The position numbers were made by a program, and so were the translations under genes. A stretch of DNA of 58,915 nucleotides from DATKDU01 sp035512595 (GTDB lineage: Bacteria > Planctomycetota > Planctomycetia > Pirellulales > Pirellulaceae). A model generated the notes under the pieces. That model made no database searches. It was not told where the DNA came from and saw only the letters and a program-made list of their open reading frames with translations. Shown here in pieces: positions 1 through 8,856 of the stretch; position 1 is the stretch's first letter; each line of letters starts with the position of its first letter. The stretch is taken from NCBI GenBank assembly GCA_035512595.1, contig DATKDU010000542.1:1-58915 (forward strand), given 5' to 3'.

Positions 1-8
1 GGATCGAC

Positions 9-1382
9 ATGCCCCAATCCGATTCCCAGACCAGCTTCTGGCCACAACCTCGGCACCTGGCGGCTGTGGCGTGCGCCTGGTCGCTGTTTGTGGTGTACGG
101 ATCGCTGACGCCGTTTCAGTTCCAGCCGCTCGACTGGCGCGAAGTCCCGCGGATCGTGCAGTGGATGCTCGAGCAGCCGCTGGCGCCGGCGTCGCGCGGC
201 GACTGGGTCACGAACGTTTTGCTGCTGGTCCCTTTCGGTGGTGCGCTCCTGGGGGCCTACTTAATCGATCGCGACCGGCCGCTGCGCCGCGCGGCGGGGA
301 TCGGGCTGGTCCTCGTCCTGGGGCTGGTGCTCAGCAGCGGCGTCGAATTCGCCCAAATCTGGTTCCCCCCGCGCTATCCATCCAAGAGCGACGTGCTGGC
401 GCAGACGCTCGGCAATGTCCTGGGGATGGGGCTGTGGATTCTGGCCGGTCAACGGGTGATCGATTGGGTGCGGCGCGAACTGGCCGGCGGGCGAGCCGGC
501 CGGGCAGCGGTGCTGCTGCAAATGTACGCGGCCGGGCTGCTGCTGTTTTCGCTGCTGCCGCTGGACCTGACGATCCGCCTGGGAGAACTGTGGGGCAAGT
601 ACAAGGCGGGGCAAATCGTCCTCGTTCCCTTTGCTCACTGGAACTGGAACCTCGCCCACTTCATGGGGGTCGTGCTCGATGCCGCGGCATTGTGGCCGAT
701 TGGAATGTTGGCCGCCCTATGGCCCGACCCTTCGCATGGGCGCCGGCACGGGATTGCCGTTCGCTCTCTGGCGGCAATCGCTTTTGTCGGGCTGATCGAG
801 TTCTTGCAGCTCTTCGTCCGCAGCCGCTTCAGCGATGTGACCGACTTGATCGTGGGGACGCTCGGGGTCAGCGGCGGGCTGTGGGTGGCTCTGTTGTGGA
901 GGAGTTGCCGCGGACCTTCAACCCGCAGCAGGCTTTGGATACCGGCCGGATGTTGGATTGCCGTCGGGTTGCTCGTGGTCGCGGCCTATTTGACGCCGTT
1001 TGAATTGGAGTCCGATCCCGGACTGGCGCGCGAGCGGCTGGCGGCCATGTTCCGAGTGCCGCTGGAAATCCTGCGGCACGGAGAACCGCTGGCGATGGTG
1101 CTCAATGTGCTCAAGAAGCTGATCTGGTTCGGCGTCTTGGGATGGCTGACCGGAGAAACGGCAAGCGCCTTTGCTGGAGCGGAGCGCCGCAGTTGGCCGC
1201 TGGTCGCCGGCGGCGCGATCGCCGGCCTACTATTGGCCGCTACGATCGAAGTTTTGCAGGCCTGGTTTCCGCCGCACGTTCCCGACGTGACCGACATCCT
1301 GTGGGGAGCGGTGGGTGGCGGCCTGGGAGCCTACGTCGGCCGATGCCTGTCCGACGAGAGGGCCGCCAACTTGTCGAGCTAA
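9..1382 (+). CDS. VanZ-like membrane protein with three tandem VanZ units
   Basis: A 457-residue polytopic membrane protein. Three VanZ-like units follow one another. Each carries a Glu in a V/I-E-F/V-x-Q motif at about residues 112, 263 and 413, followed by a soluble patch ending in D-V-T-D or S-D-V and a glycine-rich helix. Each unit also opens with a similar L-T-P-F or L-L-P-L segment near residues 33, 182 and 328. The roughly 150-residue period points to internal triplication. Single VanZ proteins are usually about 120-200 residues. VanZ confers low-level teicoplanin resistance in some Gram-positives, but the biochemical role of the family is unsettled, so no function is claimed. The ATG lies only 8 bases inside the window, so its ribosome binding site cannot be judged and a start further upstream cannot be excluded. 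Confidence 0.85.
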   Translation: MPQSDSQTSFWPQPRHLAAVACAWSLFVVYGSLTPFQFQPLDWREVPRIVQWMLEQPLAPASRGDWVTNVLLLVPFGGALLGAYLIDRDRPLRRAAGIGLVLVLGLVLSSGVEFAQIWFPPRYPSKSDVLAQTLGNVLGMGLWILAGQRVIDWVRRELAGGRAGRAAVLLQMYAAGLLLFSLLPLDLTIRLGELWGKYKAGQIVLVPFAHWNWNLAHFMGVVLDAAALWPIGMLAALWPDPSHGRRHGIAVRSLAAIAFVGLIEFLQLFVRSRFSDVTDLIVGTLGVSGGLWVALLWRSCRGPSTRSRLWIPAGCWIAVGLLVVAAYLTPFELESDPGLARERLAAMFRVPLEILRHGEPLAMVLNVLKKLIWFGVLGWLTGETASAFAGAERRSWPLVAGGAIAGLLLAATIEVLQAWFPPHVPDVTDILWGAVGGGLGAYVGRCLSDERAANLSS

Positions 1383-1601
1383 AATGTCCCCAGCTTCTCG
1401 CCATGAGAAATGTCCTGATGACGATTATTTGCTCGTATCGCCCGCTACCGCTCTGCAGTACGAGGTTAATTGACCGGAGCGGTCGAACCAGAGGGTGCGA
1501 AGAGCTGCCGTAAAACTCCAGCTTGGGACCCAACAATCGAATGTCACTCCGCTTGTCCAATTGAGCAAGCGGGTCCGCGGTCATGCGACGGAAAGGAAAA
1601 G

Positions 1602-1675
1602 TAGGGCCGCCGGGACTCGAACCCGGAACCAACAGATTATGAGTCTGCTGCTCTAACCGATTGAGCTACGGCCCC
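1602..1675 (-). tRNA. tRNA with anticodon CAT (Met or Ile2)
   Basis: Read on the minus strand, a complete cloverleaf can be drawn. The acceptor stem is GGGGCCG against CGGCCCT (first pair G-T). The D arm contains TAGCTCAATCGGTTAGAGC. The anticodon stem GCAGA/TCTGT closes the loop CTCATAA, giving anticodon CAT. The T arm contains GGTTCGAGTCC and the discriminator is A. CCA is not encoded. The position-54-type initiator features (mismatched first pair, three G-C pairs in the anticodon stem) are absent, so this is elongator Met or the lysidine-modified Ile2; the sequence alone does not settle which. Confidence 0.93.
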
Positions 1676-1834
1676 AAGTCCGTAAAAGATGGGTTACTTC
1701 CGCTGTCCGCCTTTTCTCGTCTCCCGGTTGTACACCCTGCTAAAGATGATTGCGTTGAAAAAGTGATACCCGACGCGGCAGTAACCCGCGGAGGTATCGG
1801 TCACCCACCACCGCGTTTAACTGGAGGTGAGCAG

Positions 1835-1987
1835 ATGACTTATCTTAGCCTGCTGCGCTTTCCCTCGGAAGCAAAGCCAGTCCGCAAACAAAAACAGCCC
1901 AGCAGTCCGCAGGCGATCAAGGGAGTGATCGTAGGCATCGTAGGCTACGAGACGAAGCCCAAGCACCAGAGACCTTTGCCCCTGTGA
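1835..1987 (+). CDS. Small hypothetical protein (50 aa)
   Basis: A 50-residue ORF begins at an ATG preceded by an almost ideal Shine-Dalgarno, GGAGGTGA, four bases upstream. The product is basic, rich in Lys/Gln/Pro, with a short hydrophobic stretch (G-V-I-V-G-I-V-G) near residue 32. I recognise no family. The upstream segment TCACC at about 1801-1805 could pair with GGTGA of the ribosome binding site, which would be a simple way to regulate translation, but the stem is only five pairs. No similar gene is visible in the window. The call rests mainly on the strength of the ribosome binding site. Confidence 0.45.
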   Translation: MTYLSLLRFPSEAKPVRKQKQPSSPQAIKGVIVGIVGYETKPKHQRPLPL

Positions 1988-2260
1988 ACCATCGAGGGAA
2001 AAAGGAGTGTCACTGTTCGACGCGGTGATCTTCTTTGAAAAAGGCGATGAGAGGCCATGCTACACCGTCCTCCGGCCGCTGTCTTTTCGGGCGATCAGCG
2101 GAGAGGAAGCCGTCCCGCCGCATCCCGCCATCCGGCCTGATGCGCCGCGGACGCGCCGGCAATCGCCGGAGTGAAGCTCGCTCTCAGGATGCGATTGGCT
2201 CATGCGTCTCCCTCTTGCGCAGGCTCCGCCCGGACTCATTTCCGGCGTGGGGTTTTCGAC

Positions 2261-2433
2261 TACGGCAATCCCCTACACGGCAACCCTCTTTTGCCTGATG
2301 GCTGCAATGTGCCGAGGGGCAATCATGGAATTGTTCGCTCCGATTGCCGCCGCGTGAGTGATTCGTCGATCGAGTGTGCATTCGCAGGTGCAACCTCACT
2401 CCCACCTCATTTCCACTGTCGGGGAGAGATGCC
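2261..2433 (+). promoter_or_regulatory. Leader element shared with the flp pilin upstream region
   Basis: The stretch starting at 2261 matches, on the opposite strand, the stretch starting at 28730 upstream of the Flp pilin gene. By hand alignment 33 of the first 40 bases are identical, including TACACGGCAA and CCTCTTT. A second block of similarity (CGAT-GGC-GCCGC, then GTGAG and a TCG-containing stretch) occurs about 90 bases later. Both copies end shortly before a start codon, at similar distances (173 and 184 bases from the block start to the ATG). It could be a promoter plus structured 5' leader or a dispersed repeat. The rest of 1988-2260 shows no gene I can support. Confidence 0.5.
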
Positions 2434-5400
2434 ATGTTCCAGGGTTCGCGCTCGTATTTGTCTCGTGTTCACAACTGGCTCCAAAGTTCGAAACGGCGGA
2501 GCCTCTCGACCAATCGCCGTTTCCGCACATTCGAGATGCTCGAAAACCGCTGCCTGCTGGCCGCGGACTTCGTGGATGGTCAACTGCTGATTCAGTTCCA
2601 GGCCCATGCCTCCGACCAGGCGAAAGCGGCGGCGTTCGGCCAGATTGGCGCGGCACTTCAAGAGAACATTCACACCCCGGCCATGAAAGAAGCGGGCGCC
2701 GGTGAACTGAGCCTCGTGACACTTCCGCGGGGTTCAGGAATCCAGGAAGCCATCGAGCGGCTGAAGAATCACCCTGCCGTTCAGTACGCGGAACCCAACT
2801 GGATCTTCCACCCCCAGGCCACCTCGAACGATCCCTACTACACGCAGGGCTATCTGTGGGGCACCTACGGGGACGCAACCAGTCCTGCCAATGCCTTCGG
2901 CAGCCAGGCCGGCGAAGCCTGGGCGGCCGGCAACGTCGGGCATTCTTCGATCGTCGTCGGCATCATCGACGAAGGCATTGACTTCAGTCATCCCGATCTG
3001 GCCGCTAACATGTGGCGGAATCCGGGCGAGATTGCGGGAGACGGCATCGACAACGACGGCAACGGCTACATCGACGACATTTACGGCTGGGACTTCCACA
3101 ATAACGACAACTCGGTTTACGACGGAACCTCATCCAACACGGTGGATGATCACGGGACGCACGTCGCCGGCACGATTGGCGGCGTCGGCGGAAATGGACA
3201 GGGCGTCGCTGGCGTGGCCTGGCAGACGCAGATGATCGCTGCCAAGTTTCTGGGGCCGGACGGCGGCTATCTCTCCAACGCCATCAAGGCCCTCGACTAC
3301 CTGACGACCCTCAAGACGAAATACGGCGTCAACGTCATTGCCAGCAACAACTCCTGGGGGGGCGGCGGATACTCTTCCTCGCTGGAAAGCGCCATTGTCC
3401 GCGGAGCCAAAGCCGGCATCTTGTTCGTTGCCGCGGCAGGCAATTCCGGAGACAACAACGACACCAAAGCCAGCTATCCGTCGAATTACAACACCACGGC
3501 CGGCGCCGGGTACGATGCGGTCATTGCGGTTGCTGCAATCGACAAGTACGGCAGTTTGGCCTCTTTCTCGAACTATGGCAGCACCACCGTGGACGTCGGG
3601 GCGCCAGGCGTCGGCATTTACTCCACGCTCCCCAACAACACCTACGGCGGCTACAGCGGCACGTCGATGGCGACCCCGCACGTCACGGGCGCTTTGGTGC
3701 TCTACGCGGCGGCCAATCCCGGTGCGTCGGCGGAGGCGATTCGCAGCGCCGTCCTGACTGCTGCCCAAAACACTCCCACTGCGTCACTGGCGGGCGCGAC
3801 CGCCACCGGCGGCAGGCTCAACGTCAGCAACATGGTAGCGCAGCAGCCTGGTCTGTCGATCAACGACGTCTCGGTCGTCGAAGGCAACAGCGGCACTGCC
3901 GCGCTGACCTTCACGATCACGCTCTCCTCGGCCAGCTCGCAGACCGTCTCCGTACAGTATGCCACCGCCGACGGCTCCGCCACGGCGGGTTCGGACTACG
4001 CGGCGGCCAGTGGCACCCTGAGCTTCGCAGCCGGCGTGACCTCGCAGACGATCACTGTGTCCGTCCTGGGCGACACGGTCAACGAAGGAAATGAAACGTT
4101 CTTCGTCAACCTGTCCACCGCAGTCAACGCGGCGATCGCAGACAGCCAAGGGCTGGGGACGATCCTCAATGACGACGTGCCGCCGACGGGCTTTTATGTC
4201 GTCGATAACGGCAGCTCCGATCGGACGTACGAGTACGGGGCCAGCGGGGCGGCCCTCGAGAATCATGCAACCGCCAGCGGCAACACGGCTCCGCGCGGAG
4301 TGGCCAGCACGGCGGCCGGGGACAAGTTCTGGGTTGTGGATGCCAACAAGAAAGTCTACGTCTACGACGCCAGCGGCGGCCTGCTCGGCTCCTGGACGGC
4401 CGGTTCGCTGTCGTCAACCGCGGCCCTCCACGGAATCACGACTAACGGCACCGACGTCTGGATCGTCGATACCAAGAGCGACAAAATCTTCAAATACGCC
4501 GGCGCGGCCGACCGCCTGTCGGGGAGCCAGAGCGCGGCCAGCAGCTTCAAACTGAACAGCGGCAACGTCACCGCCAAGGGCCTGGTGACCGACGGCACGA
4601 GCATCTGGGTCGCCAACAACACCTCCAGCACCGACAAAGTCTTCAAGTACACCGTCGGCGGTTCGCTCCTGGGAAGCTGGACGATTTCCTCCGGCGGCAC
4701 AAGCCCCACCGGCATTACCATCGACCCGGCCAACGTGAGCAACATCTGGATCGTCGATAACTACACCGACCGCGTCTATCAATTCGACGGCGCGGCCGGT
4801 CGCACCTCCGGATCCCAGTCCCCCACCAGCAGCTTCGCCCTCGCCGCCGGAAACACCAACCCTCAAGGCATCAGCCAGATGCTGACGCAAGCGCCTGAAT
4901 CGCTGGAGCCTGCGCTGTCGATCAACGACGTTTCCATCGTGGAAGGCAACAGCGGCAGTGCTGGGCTGACCTTCACGGTCACGCTCTCTGCGGCCAGCTC
5001 GCAGACCGTCTCCGTACACTATGCCACCGCCGACGGCTCCGCCGCGGCAGGGTCGGACTACACGGCGGCGAGTGGAACCCTGAGCTTCGCAGCCGGCGTG
5101 ACTTCGCGGACGATCACTGTGTCCGTTTTGGGCGACACGGTCAGCGAAGGAAATGAAACGTTCTTCGTCAACTTGTCCACCGCAGTCAACGCGGCGATCG
5201 CGGACGGCCAAGGCGTGGGCACCATCCTCGACGACGATGTGCAAGCGACGAAGTTTTATGTCGTCGATAACGGCAGCTCCGATCGGACGTACGAGTACGG
5301 GGCCAGCGGGGCGGCCATCGAGAATTATGCGACCGCCAGCGGCAATACGGCTCCGCGCGGGGCGGCCAGCACGGCGGCGGGGGATAAGGTCTGGGTCGTG

Positions 5401-6045
5401 GATGCGAACAAGAGCGTCTACGTCTATGACGCCAGCGGCGGCCTGCTCGGCTCCTGGACGGCCGGTTCGCTGCCGTCAACCTCGGCCCTGCACGGAATCA
5501 CGACCAACGGCACCGATGTCTGGATCGTCGATGCCTATAGCGACAAAGTCTTCAAGTACGCCGGCGCGGCCGACCGCCTGTCGGGAAGCCAGACCGCGGC
5601 CAGCAGCTTCAACCTGAATAGCGGCAACCTGGGCCCCAAGGGACTGACGACCGACGGCACGAGCATCTGGGTCGTCAACAACACCTCCACTGCCGACAAA
5701 GTCTTCAAGTACACCGTCGGCGGCTCGCTGTTGGGAAGCTGGACGATTTCCTCCGGCGGCAGCAGCCCCACCGGCATCACCATCGACCCGGCCAACGTCA
5801 GCAACATCTGGATCGTCGATAACTACACCGACCGCGTCTACCAGTACGATGCTGCCGCGGGTCGCACGTCGGGATCCCAGTCCCCCACCAGCAGCTTCGC
5901 CCTCGCCGCCGGGAACACCAACCCCCAAGGAATTGCCGACCCGCCGCCGCCGGTTTCCAGTGAGGCAGCCGCCATCGATTACGCCCTCCTGGCACTCCTT
6001 TCCGAATTCGACAGTTGGGACGCCTCGCTGAAGAGGCGGCGCTAG
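2434..6045 (+). CDS. Secreted subtilisin-like serine protease with Calx-beta and beta-propeller repeats
   Basis: A 1203-residue S8 family protease. The N terminus has a long basic leader with the motif F-E-M-L-E-N-R-C-L-L-A, close to the planctomycete LEPR-XLL sorting motif. An I9-like propeptide follows (about 45-125), then the catalytic domain with the triad Asp179 (I-D-E-G), His240 (D-H-G-T-H-V-A-G) and Ser411 (G-T-S-M-A-T-P-H). After it come two copies of a Calx-beta domain plus an NHL-like propeller-type repeat region, about 354 residues each. The chosen ATG has GGGGAGAG upstream; an in-frame start at 2374 would add 20 residues and lacks a comparable site. The C terminus ends in Arg-Arg-Arg with no dockerin or recognisable anchor. 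Likely exported, acting on extracellular protein or self-processing surface material (inference). Confidence 0.92.
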   Translation: MFQGSRSYLSRVHNWLQSSKRRSLSTNRRFRTFEMLENRCLLAADFVDGQLLIQFQAHASDQAKAAAFGQIGAALQENIHTPAMKEAGAGELSLVTLPRGSGIQEAIERLKNHPAVQYAEPNWIFHPQATSNDPYYTQGYLWGTYGDATSPANAFGSQAGEAWAAGNVGHSSIVVGIIDEGIDFSHPDLAANMWRNPGEIAGDGIDNDGNGYIDDIYGWDFHNNDNSVYDGTSSNTVDDHGTHVAGTIGGVGGNGQGVAGVAWQTQMIAAKFLGPDGGYLSNAIKALDYLTTLKTKYGVNVIASNNSWGGGGYSSSLESAIVRGAKAGILFVAAAGNSGDNNDTKASYPSNYNTTAGAGYDAVIAVAAIDKYGSLASFSNYGSTTVDVGAPGVGIYSTLPNNTYGGYSGTSMATPHVTGALVLYAAANPGASAEAIRSAVLTAAQNTPTASLAGATATGGRLNVSNMVAQQPGLSINDVSVVEGNSGTAALTFTITLSSASSQTVSVQYATADGSATAGSDYAAASGTLSFAAGVTSQTITVSVLGDTVNEGNETFFVNLSTAVNAAIADSQGLGTILNDDVPPTGFYVVDNGSSDRTYEYGASGAALENHATASGNTAPRGVASTAAGDKFWVVDANKKVYVYDASGGLLGSWTAGSLSSTAALHGITTNGTDVWIVDTKSDKIFKYAGAADRLSGSQSAASSFKLNSGNVTAKGLVTDGTSIWVANNTSSTDKVFKYTVGGSLLGSWTISSGGTSPTGITIDPANVSNIWIVDNYTDRVYQFDGAAGRTSGSQSPTSSFALAAGNTNPQGISQMLTQAPESLEPALSINDVSIVEGNSGSAGLTFTVTLSAASSQTVSVHYATADGSAAAGSDYTAASGTLSFAAGVTSRTITVSVLGDTVSEGNETFFVNLSTAVNAAIADGQGVGTILDDDVQATKFYVVDNGSSDRTYEYGASGAAIENYATASGNTAPRGAASTAAGDKVWVVDANKSVYVYDASGGLLGSWTAGSLPSTSALHGITTNGTDVWIVDAYSDKVFKYAGAADRLSGSQTAASSFNLNSGNLGPKGLTTDGTSIWVVNNTSTADKVFKYTVGGSLLGSWTISSGGSSPTGITIDPANVSNIWIVDNYTDRVYQYDAAAGRTSGSQSPTSSFALAAGNTNPQGIADPPPPVSSEAAAIDYALLALLSEFDSWDASLKRRR
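3853..5938 (+). repeat. Tandem internal duplication, 1062-bp period
   Basis: The segment beginning CTGTCGATCAACGAC at 3853 recurs at 4915, exactly 1062 bases (354 codons) later, and similarity continues for the full period. Each copy encodes one Calx-beta domain and one propeller-like module. Many lines of DNA are nearly identical between copies (for example around 4195-4260 and 5257-5322), pointing to recent duplication or gene conversion. Confidence 0.92.
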
Positions 6046-6371
6046 GCCTCAATCAAGCGACCGCTGAGGGCATTTGTCGGCCAGTTCGTACTTCACGCCC
6101 GGCGGATCCAATACGGGGCCGCATCGGCGGCACAGCGATTGCTGCTCGGCCGGACGTCTCCCGCGATCTACAGCTTTGCCCTGTTGACCGGCGCAGTTTC
6201 CGGGACACGTCAAGTCGTTATTTCTGGAATAAAAATAAAAATGGAGAAGACGGGGCCTACTCGCATGCTGTTTTTTGGCCCTTTTTGTGGATCAGTGTCC
6301 GGTTGGACGGCCGTTTTACGACCTCATTTAGGGGGGGAGTTGTGAATCACCCCTAACCGGGGAGCCGCCAA
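6046..6371 (+). other. Intergenic region, no gene recognised
   Basis: About 326 bases between the protease and the hybrid kinase. It contains an A-rich stretch (AATAAAAATAAAAATGG, about 6229-6245). A short ORF runs through it but has no ribosome binding site and no protein-like composition. The kinase promoter probably lies here. Confidence 0.4.
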
Positions 6372-8813
6372 GTGACTGCCGCCACGCCTCTGACCGTCCT
6401 GCTCGTCGAAGACCGCGAATCGGATGCGCAATTGATCCTGAGTGAATTGTGCAGCGCGGGCTTCGATCCGGCGTGGACGCGCGTCGAGACCGAGGCCGAG
6501 TATCTGGCGGGTCTGGCTAGGAAACCCGACCTGATCCTGTTCGATTGCGACCTGCCGCATTTGGACGCACACCGCGGCCTGCAGCTACGCGACGAGAGCG
6601 GGGTGGACATCCCCTTGATCGTCGTGTCGGCCAGTAGCGGCGAAGACATGGCGGTCAGGGCCATGCAGGAGGGGGCTGCGGATTATCTGGTCAAGGACCG
6701 GCTGGTTCGGCTGGGACAGGCCGTGGCGCAGGCGCTGGCGCAGAAAAAGCTGCGGGACGCCAAGCGCGTGGCCGATCAGGCGCTTCAGGAACAGCTCCGG
6801 CTAGCGGCGCTCACCGCCGACATCGGCCTGGCGCAAACGGCCAGCGATTCCCTGAGCGGCGTGCTGGCGCGCTGCGCCGAATCGCTGGCCAGGAACCTGC
6901 GAGCGGCCCTGGCGCGGATCTGGATCCTGGACGAACAGCACCAGGTGCTCGATTTGCTGGCCAGCGCCGGCGACTCGGCCGGGGACAAGGGACCGCCTGA
7001 GCGGGTAGCGATCGGCCGATCCTGCGTAGGACTGATCGCGGAGCGCCAACTTCCGTACCTGACCAATGATGTGGTGAACGATTCGTGCTTTGACGAGCTT
7101 GAATGGGCCCGCCAAGAGGGGCTGACCGCCTTTGCCGGATATCCTCTGCTGGTGGAGGACCGTCCGGTAGGGGTCATGGCGCTTTTTGGCCGACAATCTT
7201 TTCCGCAGGCCACGCTCGACGCCATGGCCGCCGTGGCCAACCACATCGCGCTGGGGATCGAGCGGAAGCGGGCCGAGGAGGCACTGCACCTCACCGAGCG
7301 GCGGCTGAGGCATCTTGTCAGCTCGACCCCCGCCGTCAGCTTTGCGCTCCGGGTCGAGGGGGATACGTGCATTCCCGCCTGGGTGAGCCAGTCGGTGGAA
7401 CGGCTGACCGGCTACGAAGAACCGGAGGCGCTCCAGCCGCAGTGGTGGCAGGACCACGTACACCCTGAGGACTTGCCTCATGCCCAAGCCTTCCTGCCGG
7501 CTCTGCTCACGCAGGCAAATTTCGCCGCGGAATACCGCTTCCGCTGCCTAAGCGGAGAGTATCGCTGGCTGCTCGACCAAAAGCGGCTGGTTCGCGACGG
7601 GCAGGGGAACCCGCAGGAGATCGTCGGCTCGTGGCTCGACATCACCGAGCGCAAGCGGCTGGAAGAACAGTTCCGCCAGGCGCAGAAGTTGGAGGCGATC
7701 GGGCGTCTGGCCGGGGGCGTCGCTCACGACTTCAACAACCTGCTGACCGTCATCATCGGATACAGCGAGCTGATCCTCGAGACGTTCCAAAGCGACGATC
7801 CGCTTCGCAAGTTCGTAGAGGAGATCATCCGCGCCGGGGTCAACGGGGCCTCGCTGACCCGTCAACTGCTGGCTTTCAGCCGCCGCCAGCTCCTGGTCTC
7901 GGTCGTCGTTGATTTCAACGACCTGCTGGCGAAGATGGAGAAGATGCTGAGCCGGTTGATTGAAGAGGACATCGACCTGGTCATTCGCCCGGCCCCCGGG
8001 CTGTGGCCCATCCGCGTCGATTCCGGGCAGATGGAGCAGGTCGTGATGAACCTGGTCGTAAACGCCCGCGACGCCATGCCCAACGGGGGAAAGCTCACGA
8101 TCGAAACGGACAACGTCGTCCTCGACGATATGTACGTGCGGGTCCACCCCCAGGCCCGGAAGGGAGAACATGTGAGGATCTGCGTTTCCGACAACGGGTG
8201 CGGGATGGATGCCGCCACGCGGGCGCGAATCTTCGAGCCGTTCTTTACCACCAAGAAAGTCGATGAGGGTACGGGGCTGGGGCTGCCGACGGTGTACGGC
8301 ATCGTGGCCCAGAGCGGCGGCCACATCGGCGTCTACAGCGAGCCCGGCCTGGGGACGACGTTTCGGATCTACATTCCGCGCGACAGCGGGGACGTGCCGC
8401 AAGCGCCCTTTGCAGCGAAGCTCCCCTCCCAGAGTCGGGGGACCGAAACGGTGCTGCTCGTGGAAGATGCCGAGCACGTCCGATCCCTGGCTCGGCTCGC
8501 GCTCCAGAAAAAGGGGTACCAGGTGCTCGAGGCCGGCCATCCGCACGAAGCGCTGCGAATGCTGGAGACGTTCCCCGATCCGGTGCATATCCTGGTGACG
8601 GATGTCGTGATGCCCGCGATGAGCGGCAGGCAATTGGCCGAACGATTGGCGGCGGATTGGCCGGGAATGAAGGTGCTGTTCATTTCCGGATACACCGACG
8701 ACGCGGTGATGCGGCACGGGATTCTGGAAAAGGGGACCCCCTTTCTGCAAAAGCCGTTCACCCCGGATGCCTTGGCGCAAAAAGTGCGCGAAGTCCTCGA
8801 CCAGGCGGGGTGA
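6372..8813 (+). CDS. Hybrid histidine kinase (REC-GAF-PAS-HisKA-HATPase-REC)
   Basis: An 813-residue soluble sensor kinase. Domain order is an N-terminal receiver (about 5-120, D-C-D-L-P-H-L), a GAF-type sensor (about 150-295), a PAS/PAC domain (about 305-430, ending I-T-E-R-K-R), an H-box G-G-V-A-H-D-F-N-N-L-L (about 448), and an ATPase domain with N-L-V-V-N-A-R-D-A-M and D-N-G-C-G-M. A C-terminal receiver follows (about 695-810, L-V-T-D-V-V-M-P). It has no membrane segment, so it probably senses a cytoplasmic cue through GAF/PAS. The start is GTG with GGGGAG upstream. The next gene is a convergently oriented LuxR-type regulator, a natural though unproven partner. Confidence 0.93.
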   Translation: MTAATPLTVLLVEDRESDAQLILSELCSAGFDPAWTRVETEAEYLAGLARKPDLILFDCDLPHLDAHRGLQLRDESGVDIPLIVVSASSGEDMAVRAMQEGAADYLVKDRLVRLGQAVAQALAQKKLRDAKRVADQALQEQLRLAALTADIGLAQTASDSLSGVLARCAESLARNLRAALARIWILDEQHQVLDLLASAGDSAGDKGPPERVAIGRSCVGLIAERQLPYLTNDVVNDSCFDELEWARQEGLTAFAGYPLLVEDRPVGVMALFGRQSFPQATLDAMAAVANHIALGIERKRAEEALHLTERRLRHLVSSTPAVSFALRVEGDTCIPAWVSQSVERLTGYEEPEALQPQWWQDHVHPEDLPHAQAFLPALLTQANFAAEYRFRCLSGEYRWLLDQKRLVRDGQGNPQEIVGSWLDITERKRLEEQFRQAQKLEAIGRLAGGVAHDFNNLLTVIIGYSELILETFQSDDPLRKFVEEIIRAGVNGASLTRQLLAFSRRQLLVSVVVDFNDLLAKMEKMLSRLIEEDIDLVIRPAPGLWPIRVDSGQMEQVVMNLVVNARDAMPNGGKLTIETDNVVLDDMYVRVHPQARKGEHVRICVSDNGCGMDAATRARIFEPFFTTKKVDEGTGLGLPTVYGIVAQSGGHIGVYSEPGLGTTFRIYIPRDSGDVPQAPFAAKLPSQSRGTETVLLVEDAEHVRSLARLALQKKGYQVLEAGHPHEALRMLETFPDPVHILVTDVVMPAMSGRQLAERLAADWPGMKVLFISGYTDDAVMRHGILEKGTPFLQKPFTPDALAQKVREVLDQAG

Positions 8814-8856
8814 GCAGCCGGCGATAACTTTGGGCAACGGCAGTCCCTCGCCAGGA

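Noticed and set aside
1549..1572. Hairpin CCGCTTG/CAAGCGG downstream of the tRNA as a terminator
   Set aside because: The stem is short and no T-run follows on the minus strand.
2007..2174. Possible 55-codon ORF starting GTG directly behind AAAAAGGA
   Set aside because: The start abuts the ribosome binding site with no spacing and the second half is Pro/Arg-rich. The first 25 residues look somewhat protein-like, but support is too weak.
2261..2433. Cyclic di-GMP (GEMM-I) riboswitch
   Set aside because: CACGGCAA is reminiscent of the GEMM start, but the GACGCAAAGCC core and later conserved blocks are missing in both copies.
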